NCBI RefSeq assembly: GCF_012395815.1
Contig: NZ_JAAZQQ010000001.1
Coordinates: forward strand, 868,001 to 932,000
From: Roseicyclus persicicus
GTDB lineage: Bacteria; Pseudomonadota; Alphaproteobacteria; Rhodobacterales; Rhodobacteraceae
Direction of reading: 5' to 3'
Length of the DNA: 64,000 bases
Below the pieces are notes generated by a model. The model was not told the DNA's origin. It saw only the letters and a list, made by a program, of their open reading frames with translations, and did no database searches. A program made the position numbers and the translations under genes. Below are positions 46,283 through 54,803 of this stretch, in pieces (positions within the stretch are counted from its first letter, which is position 1; every line of letters starts with the position of its first letter).

Positions 46283-47359
46283 ATGCCGGTCCGTCGCCTC
46301 CTGAGTCTGTGCCTGTCCCTCGCGCTCGCGGCCGGCCCGGCCGCGGGCGACACCGCGGTTGCGACCCTGCGGGCGGCGCTGGCCGCGATGCCGCGGGGCG
46401 CCGTCGCGGCCCCGCCCGGCACACCGCTGCAGGTCGAGTTCGGCGAGCCTGCGCGGATGGGCCCGGTCCTCGACGTGCATCTCGCCCACGGCGGCACGCT
46501 CGACCTGCCGCAGGTGGGGGTCGCCCTCGGCCGGGCGCTGCCGGCTGAGATGCGCAACTACGTCGAGGTGCTGACCGGCGACGGCCTCGCCGCCGCGACC
46601 GGCCTGACGCCCGGCGACATCGGGTCGATCCTGTCCGTCAGCGCCCCGCCCGAGCGGCTGGTGATGGCCTGGATCGCGCCGGGCGCGGCCGGCCGCATGG
46701 TCGCCGCCCTGGAGGCGACGGGCCACGCGGTGGACCCGCGCGGGCCGGTCACCGTGCTCAGCCGTGGCGCCGATTTCGCGGTCGACTTCGCCCTGCGCGA
46801 CCCGGCCAACCCTTTCGGCGGCAGCCTCGGCCAGTCCTCGCGCTTTGCCGTGGCCGAGGGCGTCATGGCCTGGGCCCCGGCCACGCCGCTGCTCGCGCCG
46901 GTGCTGGCGGGGCAGGGGCCGAGCCTCGCCGACCACCCCGGGCTGCAGGCGCTGCTGGCGGGCGTCGACGCCGCGGCGGTGGGGGCGGGGGGCCTTGTCT
47001 ACGCCTTGGCGCTGGTCGATGGCCCGTCGCCCGACCTGCTGGTCGCCGACCTCGTGACCGGGGACACGGAGACCGGCCTCCTTGCCCTCGCGGCCCCCGA
47101 CACGGCGGCGGCCGAGGCGATGGCCACGCTGATCCGGCGGAACTGGGCGGGCCGCGCCAGCCCCGCCGCCGGCCGCCCTTTTGCCGATCTGATGCCGGGC
47201 GAGATCACGGTCACCGCCCACCCCGGCACGCCCGCCGCCGTCACGCTGCGCCGGACCCTGCCGCGCGGCGCTGACGACCCGCTATGGCGCAACGCGGCCG
47301 CCGACGGGGTCCTGCGGCTGGTGATGACACGGGACCTCGACGCGCTGCTGGCGCCCTGA
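46283..47359 (+). CDS. secreted protein of unknown function
   Basis: Predicted 358 residues with a signal peptide (LLSLCLSLALAAGPAAGD). Alanine/glycine-rich with two similar alpha/beta halves; no cysteines in the mature part and no membrane segment. Phrases such as PGDIGSILSVSAPPERLVMAWIAPG and LADLMPGEITVTAHPGTP do not recall any named family to me. It begins 40 bases after the CLC gene on the same strand and is convergent with the DUF427 gene four bases beyond its stop. Probably periplasmic; possibly co-transcribed with the chloride channel. Confidence 0.65.
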   Translation: MPVRRLLSLCLSLALAAGPAAGDTAVATLRAALAAMPRGAVAAPPGTPLQVEFGEPARMGPVLDVHLAHGGTLDLPQVGVALGRALPAEMRNYVEVLTGDGLAAATGLTPGDIGSILSVSAPPERLVMAWIAPGAAGRMVAALEATGHAVDPRGPVTVLSRGADFAVDFALRDPANPFGGSLGQSSRFAVAEGVMAWAPATPLLAPVLAGQGPSLADHPGLQALLAGVDAAAVGAGGLVYALALVDGPSPDLLVADLVTGDTETGLLALAAPDTAAAEAMATLIRRNWAGRASPAAGRPFADLMPGEITVTAHPGTPAAVTLRRTLPRGADDPLWRNAAADGVLRLVMTRDLDALLAP

Positions 47360-47363
47360 GGCG

Positions 47364-47705
47364 TCAGAGCTGCTCGACCGTCACCCGGTCGGTGTAGAAC
47401 GCGATGTGGCCTTTGATCGCGGCCACGCCCTCCTTGGGGTCCTCGTAGGACCAGGCGGCGTCGGGTATGTCGCCCGCAGCGCTCGACACCGTGTAGTAGC
47501 TCGCCGTGCCCTTCCACGGGCATTTGGTGGAGCTGGCGGTCTTTTCCAGGAACGCCATGCCGATGTCGGCGCGGGGGAAGTAGATCACCGGCGGGTAGTC
47601 GCCCTCGGTCAGCTCCAGCGCGTTGGCGCTTTCGGCCAGCACGGCGCCGCCGGCGCGCACCACCCATTTGCCGGGCGCCTTGCGGATCCTGATGTGGTCG
47701 GCCAT
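47364..47705 (-). CDS. DUF427 domain protein
   Basis: Predicted 113 residues, single DUF427 domain: VRAGGAVLAESANALELTEGDYPPVIYFPRADI, then the hallmark TKCPWKGTASYYTV and AAWSYEDPKEGVAAIKGHIAFY. It is a small cytoplasmic beta-barrel family of unknown activity. The ATG at 47705 (MADHIRIRKAPGKWVV) fits the family; ten more in-frame residues upstream do not. It is monocistronic and leftward, between convergent and same-strand neighbours. Confidence 0.9.
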   Translation of the reverse strand: MADHIRIRKAPGKWVVRAGGAVLAESANALELTEGDYPPVIYFPRADIGMAFLEKTASSTKCPWKGTASYYTVSSAAGDIPDAAWSYEDPKEGVAAIKGHIAFYTDRVTVEQL

Positions 47706-47784
47706 GGCGGGTCCCTCCGTTCTCCGTCGTGCCACTTCTACGTCCCCGCCATCCCCGATGCCAAGGGCATGTGACAGGGGGATG

Positions 47785-49587
47785 TCAGATCGCCGCGCAG
47801 GCCGCCTGCAGCCAGGTCCGGGTGTCGGCGTCGACCAGCGGCCCGATCTTGCCCAGCACCTCGGCGTGGTAGGCGTTCAGCCAGTCCCGCTCCCAGGGCG
47901 CCAGCATCGCGGGCACCACCAGCCGCCGGTCGATCGGCGCCCAGGTCAGCGTCTCGAAGCCCAGCATCGCCCGGTGCGCGTCGCCGCCCGCCACCGGGGG
48001 CGCCTCGACCACGACGACCAGGTTCTCGATGCGGATCCCGAAGTCCCCCTCGCGGTAGTAGCCGGGCTCGTTCGACAGGATCATCCCCGGCTCCAGCGGC
48101 AGGGTCGAGATCCGCGCGATCCGCTGCGGCCCCTCGTGCACGCCGAGGTAGACGCCGACGCCATGCCCCGTCCCGTGGTCGTAGTCCCGCCCCGCGGCCC
48201 AGAGCGGCGCGCGCGCCAGCGCGTCCAGGTGCCCCCCCGCGACGCCCTTCGGGAACCGCGCCCGGTGGATCGCGATCATGCCCTGCAGGACCTGCGTGAA
48301 GGCCTCGCGCGCCACCTGCGCCACGCCGTCCCCCACCGGCAGGGTGCGGGTGATGTCGGTGGTCCCGTCCTCGTACTGCGCGCCCGAGTCGATCAGGAAC
48401 AGCTGCCCGGGCCGGACGGGGGCGTTGGTCTCCCGCGTCACCCGGTAATGCACGATGGCGCCGTTCGCGCCGGCGCCCGCGATGGTGTCGAAGCTGATCT
48501 CCTTCAGCACGCCGGTCTCCCGGCGGAAGCCTTCCAGCGCCTCCACCACGTCGATCTCGGTCAGCTGCCCCTTCGGCGCCTCCCGGTCGAACCAGGCCAG
48601 GAAGCGCGCCACCGCCGCCCCGTCGCGCAGATGCGCCGCGGTCGTCGCGGCGATCTCGGCCGGGTGCTTGCGCGCCTTGGGCATCAGGCAGGGGTCGGTG
48701 CCCTCGACCACCTCCGCCGCCCCTTCCTCCAGCAGCGCCTTCGCCGCCGCCGGCGCGGAACTCCCGTCGACCCGCACCCGGCCCGTCTCGGCGGCCAGCA
48801 CGGTCGCCAGCGTCGCGGGGTCGCGCAGGGTCACGCCGTCGGGCAGGTCCACGCCCGCCAGCTTCTCCGCCGCAACGAACAGGTCCAGCGCGCCAGACCG
48901 CCTGAGGATCCCCATCGCCTGCATCAGCGGCGTGTGCGCCACGTCGGCGCCGCGCAGGTTCAACAGCCAGCACAGGCTGTCGGGCTGGGTGATCAGCGCC
49001 GCATCCTCTCCCGCCTCGGCCAGCGTGCCGGCGACCAGCGCCAGCTTCTCCGCCGCGCTCCGCCCCGCATGCGCCACCGGCCAGGCCCGGGCCGGCGCCA
49101 TCGGCGGCCCCGGGCGATCCGCCCAGACCGCGTCGACCAGGTTGGCCATGGGCCGCAGCGCGATCTGCCGGCGGCCCAGCGCCGCCTCCAGCCGCGCCAC
49201 CTCGGCCGCCGTGTGCAGCCAGGGGTCGTAGCCCACCACGCCGCCCTTCGGCAGCTGCTCGATCAGCCAGTCCTCCAGCTTGGTCTCCGGCCAAGCCACC
49301 GGCGTGTAGACCGACAGGTCCGCCTGCGCCTTCACCTGCACCCGGTAGCGCCCGTCGATGAAGACCCCCGCGATGTCCGACAGAACCGCCGCGAAGCCCG
49401 CCGAGCCGGTGAAGCCCGTCAGCCAGGCCAGCCGCTCGTCGCAGGGCGCGACGTATTCCCCCTGGAACCGGTCCGCCCGCGGCACGAGGAACCCGTCGAC
49501 CCCGGCCTTCGCCATCTCCGCCCGGAGTGCTGCCAGCCGCGGCGCCCCGTCCCCGGGCCGCGTCTTCGCCTCGAAACTCTGGAACAC
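47785..49587 (-). CDS. M24B Xaa-Pro aminopeptidase-type metallopeptidase
   Basis: Predicted 600 residues of the long aminopeptidase P family: two N-terminal creatinase-like domains (start FQSFEAKTRPG, then DGFLVPRADRFQGEYVAPCDERLAWLTGFTGSAG) and a pita-bread catalytic domain with two-metal ligands (DSGAQYEDGTTDITRT, GTGHGVG, NEPGYY, IENLV). It removes N-terminal residues next to proline from peptides. I chose GTG 49587 because AAGGAGG sits at ideal distance; ATG 49602, inside the dispersed repeat, would add five residues (MKEGP) with a poorer ribosome site. Monocistronic and leftward. Confidence 0.9.
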   Translation of the reverse strand: MFQSFEAKTRPGDGAPRLAALRAEMAKAGVDGFLVPRADRFQGEYVAPCDERLAWLTGFTGSAGFAAVLSDIAGVFIDGRYRVQVKAQADLSVYTPVAWPETKLEDWLIEQLPKGGVVGYDPWLHTAAEVARLEAALGRRQIALRPMANLVDAVWADRPGPPMAPARAWPVAHAGRSAAEKLALVAGTLAEAGEDAALITQPDSLCWLLNLRGADVAHTPLMQAMGILRRSGALDLFVAAEKLAGVDLPDGVTLRDPATLATVLAAETGRVRVDGSSAPAAAKALLEEGAAEVVEGTDPCLMPKARKHPAEIAATTAAHLRDGAAVARFLAWFDREAPKGQLTEIDVVEALEGFRRETGVLKEISFDTIAGAGANGAIVHYRVTRETNAPVRPGQLFLIDSGAQYEDGTTDITRTLPVGDGVAQVAREAFTQVLQGMIAIHRARFPKGVAGGHLDALARAPLWAAGRDYDHGTGHGVGVYLGVHEGPQRIARISTLPLEPGMILSNEPGYYREGDFGIRIENLVVVVEAPPVAGGDAHRAMLGFETLTWAPIDRRLVVPAMLAPWERDWLNAYHAEVLGKIGPLVDADTRTWLQAACAAI

Positions 49588-49597
49588 CGGCCCCTCC

Positions 49598-49618
49598 TTC
49601 ATCTTTCCCCAAATACGC
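49598..49618 (-). repeat. dispersed GTATTT...AAAGATGAA intergenic repeat, copy 3
   Basis: Minus-strand copy: GCGTATTT, two bases, GGAAAGATGAA, running directly into GGAGG. Here the repeat supplies the ribosome site of the aminopeptidase gene. Confidence 0.6.
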
Positions 49619-49664
49619 CCTTCGGGAGCGACGCAGTTGCAGGGCGCGTCGTCCATCAGGCGCC

Positions 49665-49689
49665 GCGGAAAACGCCCCGCGTTTTCCGC
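49665..49689. repeat. inverted repeat between cobT and the aminopeptidase gene
   Basis: Perfect 10-bp stem GCGGAAAACG/CGTTTTCCGC (49665-49674 with 49680-49689), five-base loop, 55 bases after the cobT stop. No T run in the leftward direction, so it may be a weak terminator or a processing hairpin. Confidence 0.6.
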
Positions 49690-49743
49690 CCCGGTCGCCG
49701 CGCCAGCGGCGAAACCCCTCCGGTCGCGTCTGCGGCGACCCGT

Positions 49744-51618
49744 TCAGCCCGCCCGCTTCATCCCCATGACGCGCGCCCGCGCCCGCGGGTCGCTGTCGAA
49801 CAGGCTCGCCAGCTGCTCGGTGATCGCGCCCGCCAGCTGCTCGGCATCGGTGATCGTCACCGCGCGCTGGTAGTAGCGCGTCACGTCATGGCCGATCCCG
49901 ATGGCCAGCAGCTCCACCGCGCGGCGCCGCTCCACCATGGCGATTACGTCGCGCAGGTGCTTTTCCAGGTAATTCGCCGGGTTCACGCTCAGCGTGCTGT
50001 CATCCACCGGCGCCCCGTCCGAGATCACCATCAGGATCTTGCGCGCCTCGGGCCGCACCAGCATCCGGCGATGCGCCCATTCCAGCGCCTCGCCGTCGAT
50101 GTTCTCCTTCAGGAGCCCTTCCTTCATCATCAGGCCCAGGTTGTCCCGCACCCGCCGCCACGGCGCATCGGCGCTCTTGTAGACGATGTGGCGCAGGTCG
50201 TTCAGCCGCCCGGGCTGCTGCGGCCGGCCCTGGGCCAGCCACTCCTCGCGCGCCTTGCCGCCCTTCCAGGCCCGGGTGGTGAAACCCAGGATCTCCACCT
50301 TCACCGCGCAGCGCTCCAGCGTGCGCGCCAGCACATCGGCGCAGATCGCCGCGATCGAAATGGGCCGCCCGCGCATCGATCCCGAGTTGTCCAGCAGCAG
50401 CGTCACCACCGTGTCGCGGAACTCGGTGTCCTTCTCCACCTTGAAGGACAGCGGCGTCGTCGGGTTCGCCACCACCCGCGCCAGCCGCCCGGCGTCGAGG
50501 ATGCCTTCCTCCCGGTCAAACTCCCAGCTGCGGTTCTGCTGCGCCTGCAAGCGCCGCTGCAGCTTGTTGGCCAGCCGCGACACGGCGCCCTTCAGGGGCT
50601 CCAGCTGCTGGTCGAGATAGGCGCGCAGGCGCTCCAGCTCCTGCGCCTCGGCCAGCTCCTCGGCGGCGATCTCCTCGTCATGGGCGGTGGTGAACACCTT
50701 GTAGCCCGGGTCGGCCTCGGAATGGGGCGCGGGCGGCGGCGGCTCCAGCGGGGCCTCGCCGTCGGGCAGCTCCTGCTCCTCGGCCTCCTCCATGTCGCCC
50801 TGGTCGTCCATCTGGACCTGCGCCTGGGACTGGTCCTGCTGCTGGTCCTGGCTGCGCTCGGGGTTGGCCTCGGCGTCCTCTTCCTGGCTGTCGTCCTGGC
50901 CGGTGGAATCGGGCTGGTCCTCCTGCTCCTCGCTGGCCTCGTCCTCGCCCTCGTCGTCCATCTCGTCGGGGTCGTCGCCCAGCTGGTCGCCGTAGCCCAG
51001 GTCGTCGATCATCCGCCGGGCAAAGCGGGCAAAGGCCGCCTGGTCGGCCAGCACGCCGCCCAGATCCTCCAGCGTGCCGCCCGCGCGGTCCTCGATGAAG
51101 CCGCGCCACAGTTCCATCACGTTCGCCGCCTCGGGCGGCAGCGGCCGGCCCGTGGCGAGGTGCCGGATCAGGTAGCCCGCCGCGACCGACAGGGGCGCGT
51201 CGGCGGCGTTGCGGATCTCGCCATAGCCCTTGCGGCGGGCCTCGTGGCCGATCTTGGCGTCGATGTTGCCGGCGGTGCCGGGCATGGCGCGGGCGCCCAC
51301 CGCCTCGCAGCGGGCGGTCTCCATCGCCTCCATCAGGTCGCGCGCCATGGCGCCGGGCGGCGCGTAGCGGGCGGCGGTGCCGGTGTCGTGGTAGCGGTGG
51401 CGCAGCGCCAGCGCGTCGGCGGTGCCGCGCGCGAGCAGCACCTCGTCCCGCGTCATCCGGCGGCTGACCTGCGGCAGGCGCAGGGTCTCGCCCGACAGGC
51501 CGGGCGGGTCGACGGTGTAGGTCACCGCGAGCTCGGGGTCGTCGGCGAGGACGCGGGTCGCCTCGGCCAGTGCCTTCTTGAAGGGATCGGCCGGGTTGTC
51601 GGTGGGGTGCTTTGCCAT
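49744..51618 (-). CDS. cobT: aerobic cobaltochelatase subunit CobT
   Basis: Predicted 624 residues. CobT joins CobS in an AAA+/VWA complex that works with CobN to insert cobalt into hydrogenobyrinic acid a,c-diamide in aerobic cobalamin synthesis. N-terminal helical domain (about 1-205), a long acidic Gln/Asp/Glu-rich linker (about 210-300) and a C-terminal VWA domain with the metal site [15 protein letters not shown]. No cobN in the window. It is leftward; the ATG at 51618 starts [17 protein letters not shown], the family N-terminus. A triple palindrome lies just upstream. Its partner cobS is 3 kb away on the same strand. Confidence 0.94.
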   Translation of the reverse strand: MAKHPTDNPADPFKKALAEATRVLADDPELAVTYTVDPPGLSGETLRLPQVSRRMTRDEVLLARGTADALALRHRYHDTGTAARYAPPGAMARDLMEAMETARCEAVGARAMPGTAGNIDAKIGHEARRKGYGEIRNAADAPLSVAAGYLIRHLATGRPLPPEAANVMELWRGFIEDRAGGTLEDLGGVLADQAAFARFARRMIDDLGYGDQLGDDPDEMDDEGEDEASEEQEDQPDSTGQDDSQEEDAEANPERSQDQQQDQSQAQVQMDDQGDMEEAEEQELPDGEAPLEPPPPAPHSEADPGYKVFTTAHDEEIAAEELAEAQELERLRAYLDQQLEPLKGAVSRLANKLQRRLQAQQNRSWEFDREEGILDAGRLARVVANPTTPLSFKVEKDTEFRDTVVTLLLDNSGSMRGRPISIAAICADVLARTLERCAVKVEILGFTTRAWKGGKAREEWLAQGRPQQPGRLNDLRHIVYKSADAPWRRVRDNLGLMMKEGLLKENIDGEALEWAHRRMLVRPEARKILMVISDGAPVDDSTLSVNPANYLEKHLRDVIAMVERRRAVELLAIGIGHDVTRYYQRAVTITDAEQLAGAITEQLASLFDSDPRARARVMGMKRAG

Positions 51619-51671
51619 GGGGCGGAATGTGGCGCGAACCCCGGGGGAGGGCAAGGGGCCACGGGCGGGGT

Positions 51672-51738
51672 CCACGCCCTTGCAAGGGCGTGGGGAGAGC
51701 CTTGCAAGGCTCTGGCCAGTTTCTTGCAAGAAACTGGC
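51672..51738. repeat. triple palindrome with 22-bp spacing
   Basis: Three perfect palindromes of 22, 18 and 24 bp (51672-51693, 51696-51713, 51715-51738), each centred on TTGCAA, with centres exactly 22 bp apart. Arms differ between the three, so this is a conserved layout and not a simple tandem repeat. It lies between the stop of the secreted-protein gene (51746) and the start of cobT (51618), both leftward, and would form three hairpins in the mRNA. Confidence 0.92.
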
Positions 51739-51745
51739 GCCGCCC

Positions 51746-52393
51746 TCAGTCCGTCGCCGCGAACAGGGCCTCCGCCGCCGCCGTGCAGGGGGCGGGGACC
51801 AGCGCGTCGTGGGTCCAGTCGGCGGCGGCGATGCGCAGCGGCTCCATCCGCCCCTCGGCGGCGTGGACGGCCTGCGCCGCGCCGGTCGCGTCGGGCACGC
51901 TGGCCTCGGCCACGAAGGCGCCGGACAGCAGGTTCACGTCGCAGCGGGCGCTGCCGCCACGGGCGCGGTCGTAGCTGTCCCAGGTGAAGCCCGCCACCAC
52001 GAAGCGCCCCTCGCGCCAGGCCAGCGTCAGCGTCTGCATCCACGGGAACCGCCCGATGCCCGTCTGTTCCGAGCGCAGCAGGAGCGACCCGTTCTCGGCC
52101 TGCGCCAGCGACGGCGCCATGCCCCACATCGCCCCGTTGAAGGCGATGCCGCGCGCCACCAGCAGGGGCGCGGCCGCGGGGTCGCTGCGCCGGTCGGTCA
52201 GCACGATCAGGTCGGCCAGGTCCGGCTCGGTCCCGGAGGCGAGCAGGATCGCCTGTTCGCAGCCGGTGTGGTCGGCCGCCAGATCGAGGCAGGCGCTCTC
52301 GATCAGCCGGGGCAGGGTCGCGGCCTCGGGCGTGGCCAGGTCCTGCGCCGCGGCGGGCAGGGCCAGCAGCAGCGGCGCGAGGGCCCGGATCAC
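51746..52393 (-). CDS. secreted protein of unknown function
   Basis: Predicted 215 residues starting at GTG 52393, whose last bases overlap the stop of the dehydratase gene (GTGA). Signal peptide ([16 protein letters not shown]) with an Ala-x-Ala-type cut. Mature part has four cysteines that could form two disulfides ([28 protein letters not shown]) and a beta-rich middle ([27 protein letters not shown]). No family recognised. Coupled to the dehydratase gene and followed by the triple palindrome. Confidence 0.7.
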   Translation of the reverse strand: MIRALAPLLLALPAAAQDLATPEAATLPRLIESACLDLAADHTGCEQAILLASGTEPDLADLIVLTDRRSDPAAAPLLVARGIAFNGAMWGMAPSLAQAENGSLLLRSEQTGIGRFPWMQTLTLAWREGRFVVAGFTWDSYDRARGGSARCDVNLLSGAFVAEASVPDATGAAQAVHAAEGRMEPLRIAAADWTHDALVPAPCTAAAEALFAATD

Positions 52394-53328
52394 GCGACGA
52401 ACCAGTCGGGCTCGGCGTTGCCGCCGCACAGGAGCACGCAGACCCGCTCGCCCGGTTCGGGCACATAGGCGCCCGAGGTCAGCGCCGCGACCGCCACCGC
52501 GCTGCCGGGCTCGCCCACCAGCCGCGTGCCTTCCCAAAGCCGCCGGGCCGCCTCGAAGACCGCCGCGTCGGGCAGGACGATGGCCGCGTCGACATGTTCG
52601 CGGATCACCTCGTAGGACATCACCCCGAGTCGCGGGCCACCCAGCGAGCTGGCGGCGATCCCCGTCGCCTGAACGCTGATGTCGGGCCCCTCGCGCAGGC
52701 TGCGCTCCAGCGTGTTCGTCCCCTCGGTCTCGACCGACACCACCTTGACCCGGTCGCGGAACCACGCCGCGACCCCGCCGATCAGCCCGCCGCCGCCCGT
52801 GGAGACAAGGATCGTGTCAAGCCCGCCCATCTGCGCCTCGATCTCGCGGGCCACGGTCCCTTGCCCCGCCAGCGTCGGAAAGGTGTCATACGGGTGCACC
52901 GACAGGGCGCCGGTGCGCGCGGCGTGGGCGGCATAGGCCGCCATGCAGTCCTCCACCGCGCCCTCGGTCAGGATCACCTCGCCGCCGAACATCCGCATCC
53001 GGCGGAGCTTCTCCTCCTTGGCGATGGCCTTGGGCACGAAGATCACAGACCGGTGCCCCAGCTCGGTGGCCGCATAGGCGACCGCCGCGCCGTGGTTGCC
53101 GCCCGAGGCGGCGACGACGCCCGCTTCGGGCACGCCCTTGGACAGCATCGTGTTGAAGGCGCCGCGCACCTTGAAGGAGCCGGTCACCTGCGTGTGCTCC
53201 AGCTTCAGCGTGACGGGGTGGGGCAGGCCGAGTGCTTTGCCCTCCACCTGCAGGATGGGCGTGTGCCGGACGCGGCCCGCGATCAGGGCGGCGGCGGCGG
53301 CGATGTCGTCGGGGGTGGGGTATGTCAT
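52390..53328 (-). CDS. PLP-dependent threonine/serine dehydratase-type enzyme
   Basis: Predicted 312 residues, fold type II. PLP lysine in GSFKVRGA (about residue 51), cofactor-binding ASGGNHGAAVAYAA, glycine loop STGGGGLIGG, and C-terminal CVLLCGGNAEP. Length and motifs fit catabolic threonine dehydratase or the related serine/threo-hydroxyaspartate dehydratases and racemases; it lacks the C-terminal regulatory ACT domain of biosynthetic IlvA. The ATG at 53328 (MTYPTPDDIAAAAALIAGRVRHTP) fits the family. It is the first gene of a leftward pair with the secreted protein downstream. Confidence 0.88.
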   Translation of the reverse strand: MTYPTPDDIAAAAALIAGRVRHTPILQVEGKALGLPHPVTLKLEHTQVTGSFKVRGAFNTMLSKGVPEAGVVAASGGNHGAAVAYAATELGHRSVIFVPKAIAKEEKLRRMRMFGGEVILTEGAVEDCMAAYAAHAARTGALSVHPYDTFPTLAGQGTVAREIEAQMGGLDTILVSTGGGGLIGGVAAWFRDRVKVVSVETEGTNTLERSLREGPDISVQATGIAASSLGGPRLGVMSYEVIREHVDAAIVLPDAAVFEAARRLWEGTRLVGEPGSAVAVAALTSGAYVPEPGERVCVLLCGGNAEPDWFVA

Positions 53329-53372
53329 GGCGCGGACGATGGACCGGTCGCGCGGCGCGGTCAATCGGCGGC

Positions 53373-53777
53373 TCAGCTGCGCTGGGGCGCCGGCGCGGGG
53401 TCGGGCAGCACCACCAGCGCCGCGCAGCCGAGGATGTAGCGCCGCGCCGTGTCCGCGGCCCAGCCCGCGCCGCCGAAGCTGCCCGCCGACAGGAGCTGCC
53501 GGTGCGCCGCCCGCGCCGAGACGCGCCGGGCGCGGGTCTCGGCCGTGCCGCCGGGCTCCATCAGGTCCAGCACCGCGGTGACGGCGTCGAGCATCGCCTC
53601 GGTCTCGGCGGCGGCGGGGTCCGAGAGGAGCCATTCATGCTCCATCTGCGCCACCAGCCGCCCGGCACACTCGGCGAAGAGGGGGAGGGGCTGACCGCCC
53701 GCATCGGCCCGCGCCGGGGCCGGGGTCAGAAGGAGACAGCCGAGAAGGGCCGTCAAACCTGTTTTCAAACCGCCCAT
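53373..53777 (-). CDS. small secreted protein of unknown function
   Basis: Predicted 134 residues with a signal peptide (LKTGLTALLGCLLLTPAPARAD). The mature part is helical (FAECAGRLVAQMEHEWLLSDPAAAETEAMLDAVTAVLDLM) with two Cys, and ends in a proline-rich tail. No family recognised. It resembles other short Rhodobacterales periplasmic proteins with a CAGRL-type helix, but I cannot name it. It is leftward, with an AT-richer stretch upstream (53790-53835) that could hold a promoter. Confidence 0.68.
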   Translation of the reverse strand: MGGLKTGLTALLGCLLLTPAPARADAGGQPLPLFAECAGRLVAQMEHEWLLSDPAAAETEAMLDAVTAVLDLMEPGGTAETRARRVSARAAHRQLLSAGSFGGAGWAADTARRYILGCAALVVLPDPAPAPQRS

Positions 53778-53858
53778 GAAACAAGCGAACAGGCAAAATT
53801 ATCGCCTGTCAATTGTGCAGTATGAAAACTTTGCGAAGGCCGCCGAGCTGTGGCCCTG

Positions 53859-54311
53859 TCACCCCAGCGCCGCGCACCAGTTGACGCGCGGCCCGCCCGT
53901 GTAGGGCACGGCCAGCCCCTCGGCGATCAGCGTCGCGCCCACGTCGCGCCCGTCGAGGCGGAGGCCCACCAGCCGGCGCCCGTAGCGGTCGAGGTCGCCC
54001 AGGCGCGCCTCGACCGTCGCGGCCTGCCGCACCAGCGCGCGCAACCGGTCCGTCGCGGCGCGGGCGGCGGCGGCCTCGGCGGCGCAGCGGGGCTCGTGGG
54101 ATTCGGGCGTGTCGAAGCCGGTCAGCCGGGCGCGGAACCGGCCCGCGCCGGGGCAGGTCATGTCGACCGTGTCGCCATCGACCACGTGCACCACGCGGCA
54201 GGCGGGCGCAGCCGAGGCAACGGGCCCCGGGGCGGCGTCGCGGCAGGCGGTTACAAGGACGGCCGCGGCGCAGATCAGCGCGGCGCGGAACAGGGCAGGG
54301 GCAAGCGGCAT
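53859..54311 (-). CDS. thermonuclease-like (SNase) lipoprotein
   Basis: Predicted 150 residues. N-terminal lipobox (VLVTAC, Cys about 23) suggests a membrane-anchored periplasmic protein. SNase fold signs: RVVHVVDGDTVDM, RARLTGFDTPESHEPRCAAE with the catalytic Arg and Glu, and the YGRRLVGLRLDGRDVGATLIAEGLAVPY segment with a further Arg. It could cleave DNA/RNA outside the cytoplasm. The ATG at 54311 is preferred over a TTG at 54329. A perfect CtrA-type site lies 45 bases upstream. Confidence 0.85.
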   Translation of the reverse strand: MPLAPALFRAALICAAAVLVTACRDAAPGPVASAAPACRVVHVVDGDTVDMTCPGAGRFRARLTGFDTPESHEPRCAAEAAAARAATDRLRALVRQAATVEARLGDLDRYGRRLVGLRLDGRDVGATLIAEGLAVPYTGGPRVNWCAALG

Positions 54312-54355
54312 GGGCCGGAGATGGCGCAAGGGCCGCCCGGCGTCGAGGGGGAAAA

Positions 54356-54370
54356 TTAACCTTTGGTTAA
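54356..54370. promoter_or_regulatory. CtrA-type binding site
   Basis: TTAACCTTTGGTTAA: exact TTAA-N7-TTAA, also a palindrome. It stands out in GC-rich sequence. It lies 45 bases upstream of the SNase-like lipoprotein and 23 bases after the stop of the preceding leftward gene. Confidence 0.65.
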
Positions 54371-54392
54371 CCTGTCCGGGCGGGTGGCCCGG

Positions 54393-54803
54393 TCAGCCGC
54401 TGACGATCGAGATGCAGTCGGCGCTGTCGGCGGCGTAGAGCGGGTCGGCGTCGAGGTTGGGCGTGGCGCGCATGTGCGCCTCGTAGAAGCCCGTCCACTG
54501 CACCAGCCCGTCGGTCACCTGCGCCTCGGCAGTGGGCCGGTCGAGCCCGCCCTCCTCCAGCGTCGCGACCGTGGTGACGACAAGGAGCGCGACGAAGTTC
54601 GAGGTCCGGGTGCGCAGATCCTCGGGCAGATCATCGCCAAAGGCCGCCAGCCCGCCCGCAAAGAACCCCGCGCAGCGCATCCCGATGTAGGCGGGCGGCT
54701 CGCCCGCCGCGACGGCGTCGCGCAAGGTGGGGGTGTCCTGTGCCGCGGCGGCGGCGGGGATCAGCGCGAGGAGGGCGGCACCCGCAAGCCTGCGGGCGCT
54801 CAT
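54393..54803 (-). CDS. secreted protein coupled to cobS
   Basis: Predicted 136 residues with a signal peptide ([21 protein letters not shown]). The mature part has two conserved-looking Cys ([11 protein letters not shown] and ADCISIV), helical middle ([23 protein letters not shown]) and no membrane helix. Family not recognised. The ATG at 54803 overlaps the cobS stop (ATGA), so it is translationally coupled to cobS. A link to cobalamin synthesis is possible only by position. Confidence 0.72.
   Translation of the reverse strand: MSARRLAGAALLALIPAAAAAQDTPTLRDAVAAGEPPAYIGMRCAGFFAGGLAAFGDDLPEDLRTRTSNFVALLVVTTVATLEEGGLDRPTAEAQVTDGLVQWTGFYEAHMRATPNLDADPLYAADSADCISIVSG

Noticed and set aside
49588-49602. 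ATG start at 49602 for the aminopeptidase gene
   Set aside because: The ATG lies inside the dispersed repeat with only GGGGAAAG very close upstream, while GTG 49587 has AAGGAGG at ideal spacing and starts the family N-terminus.
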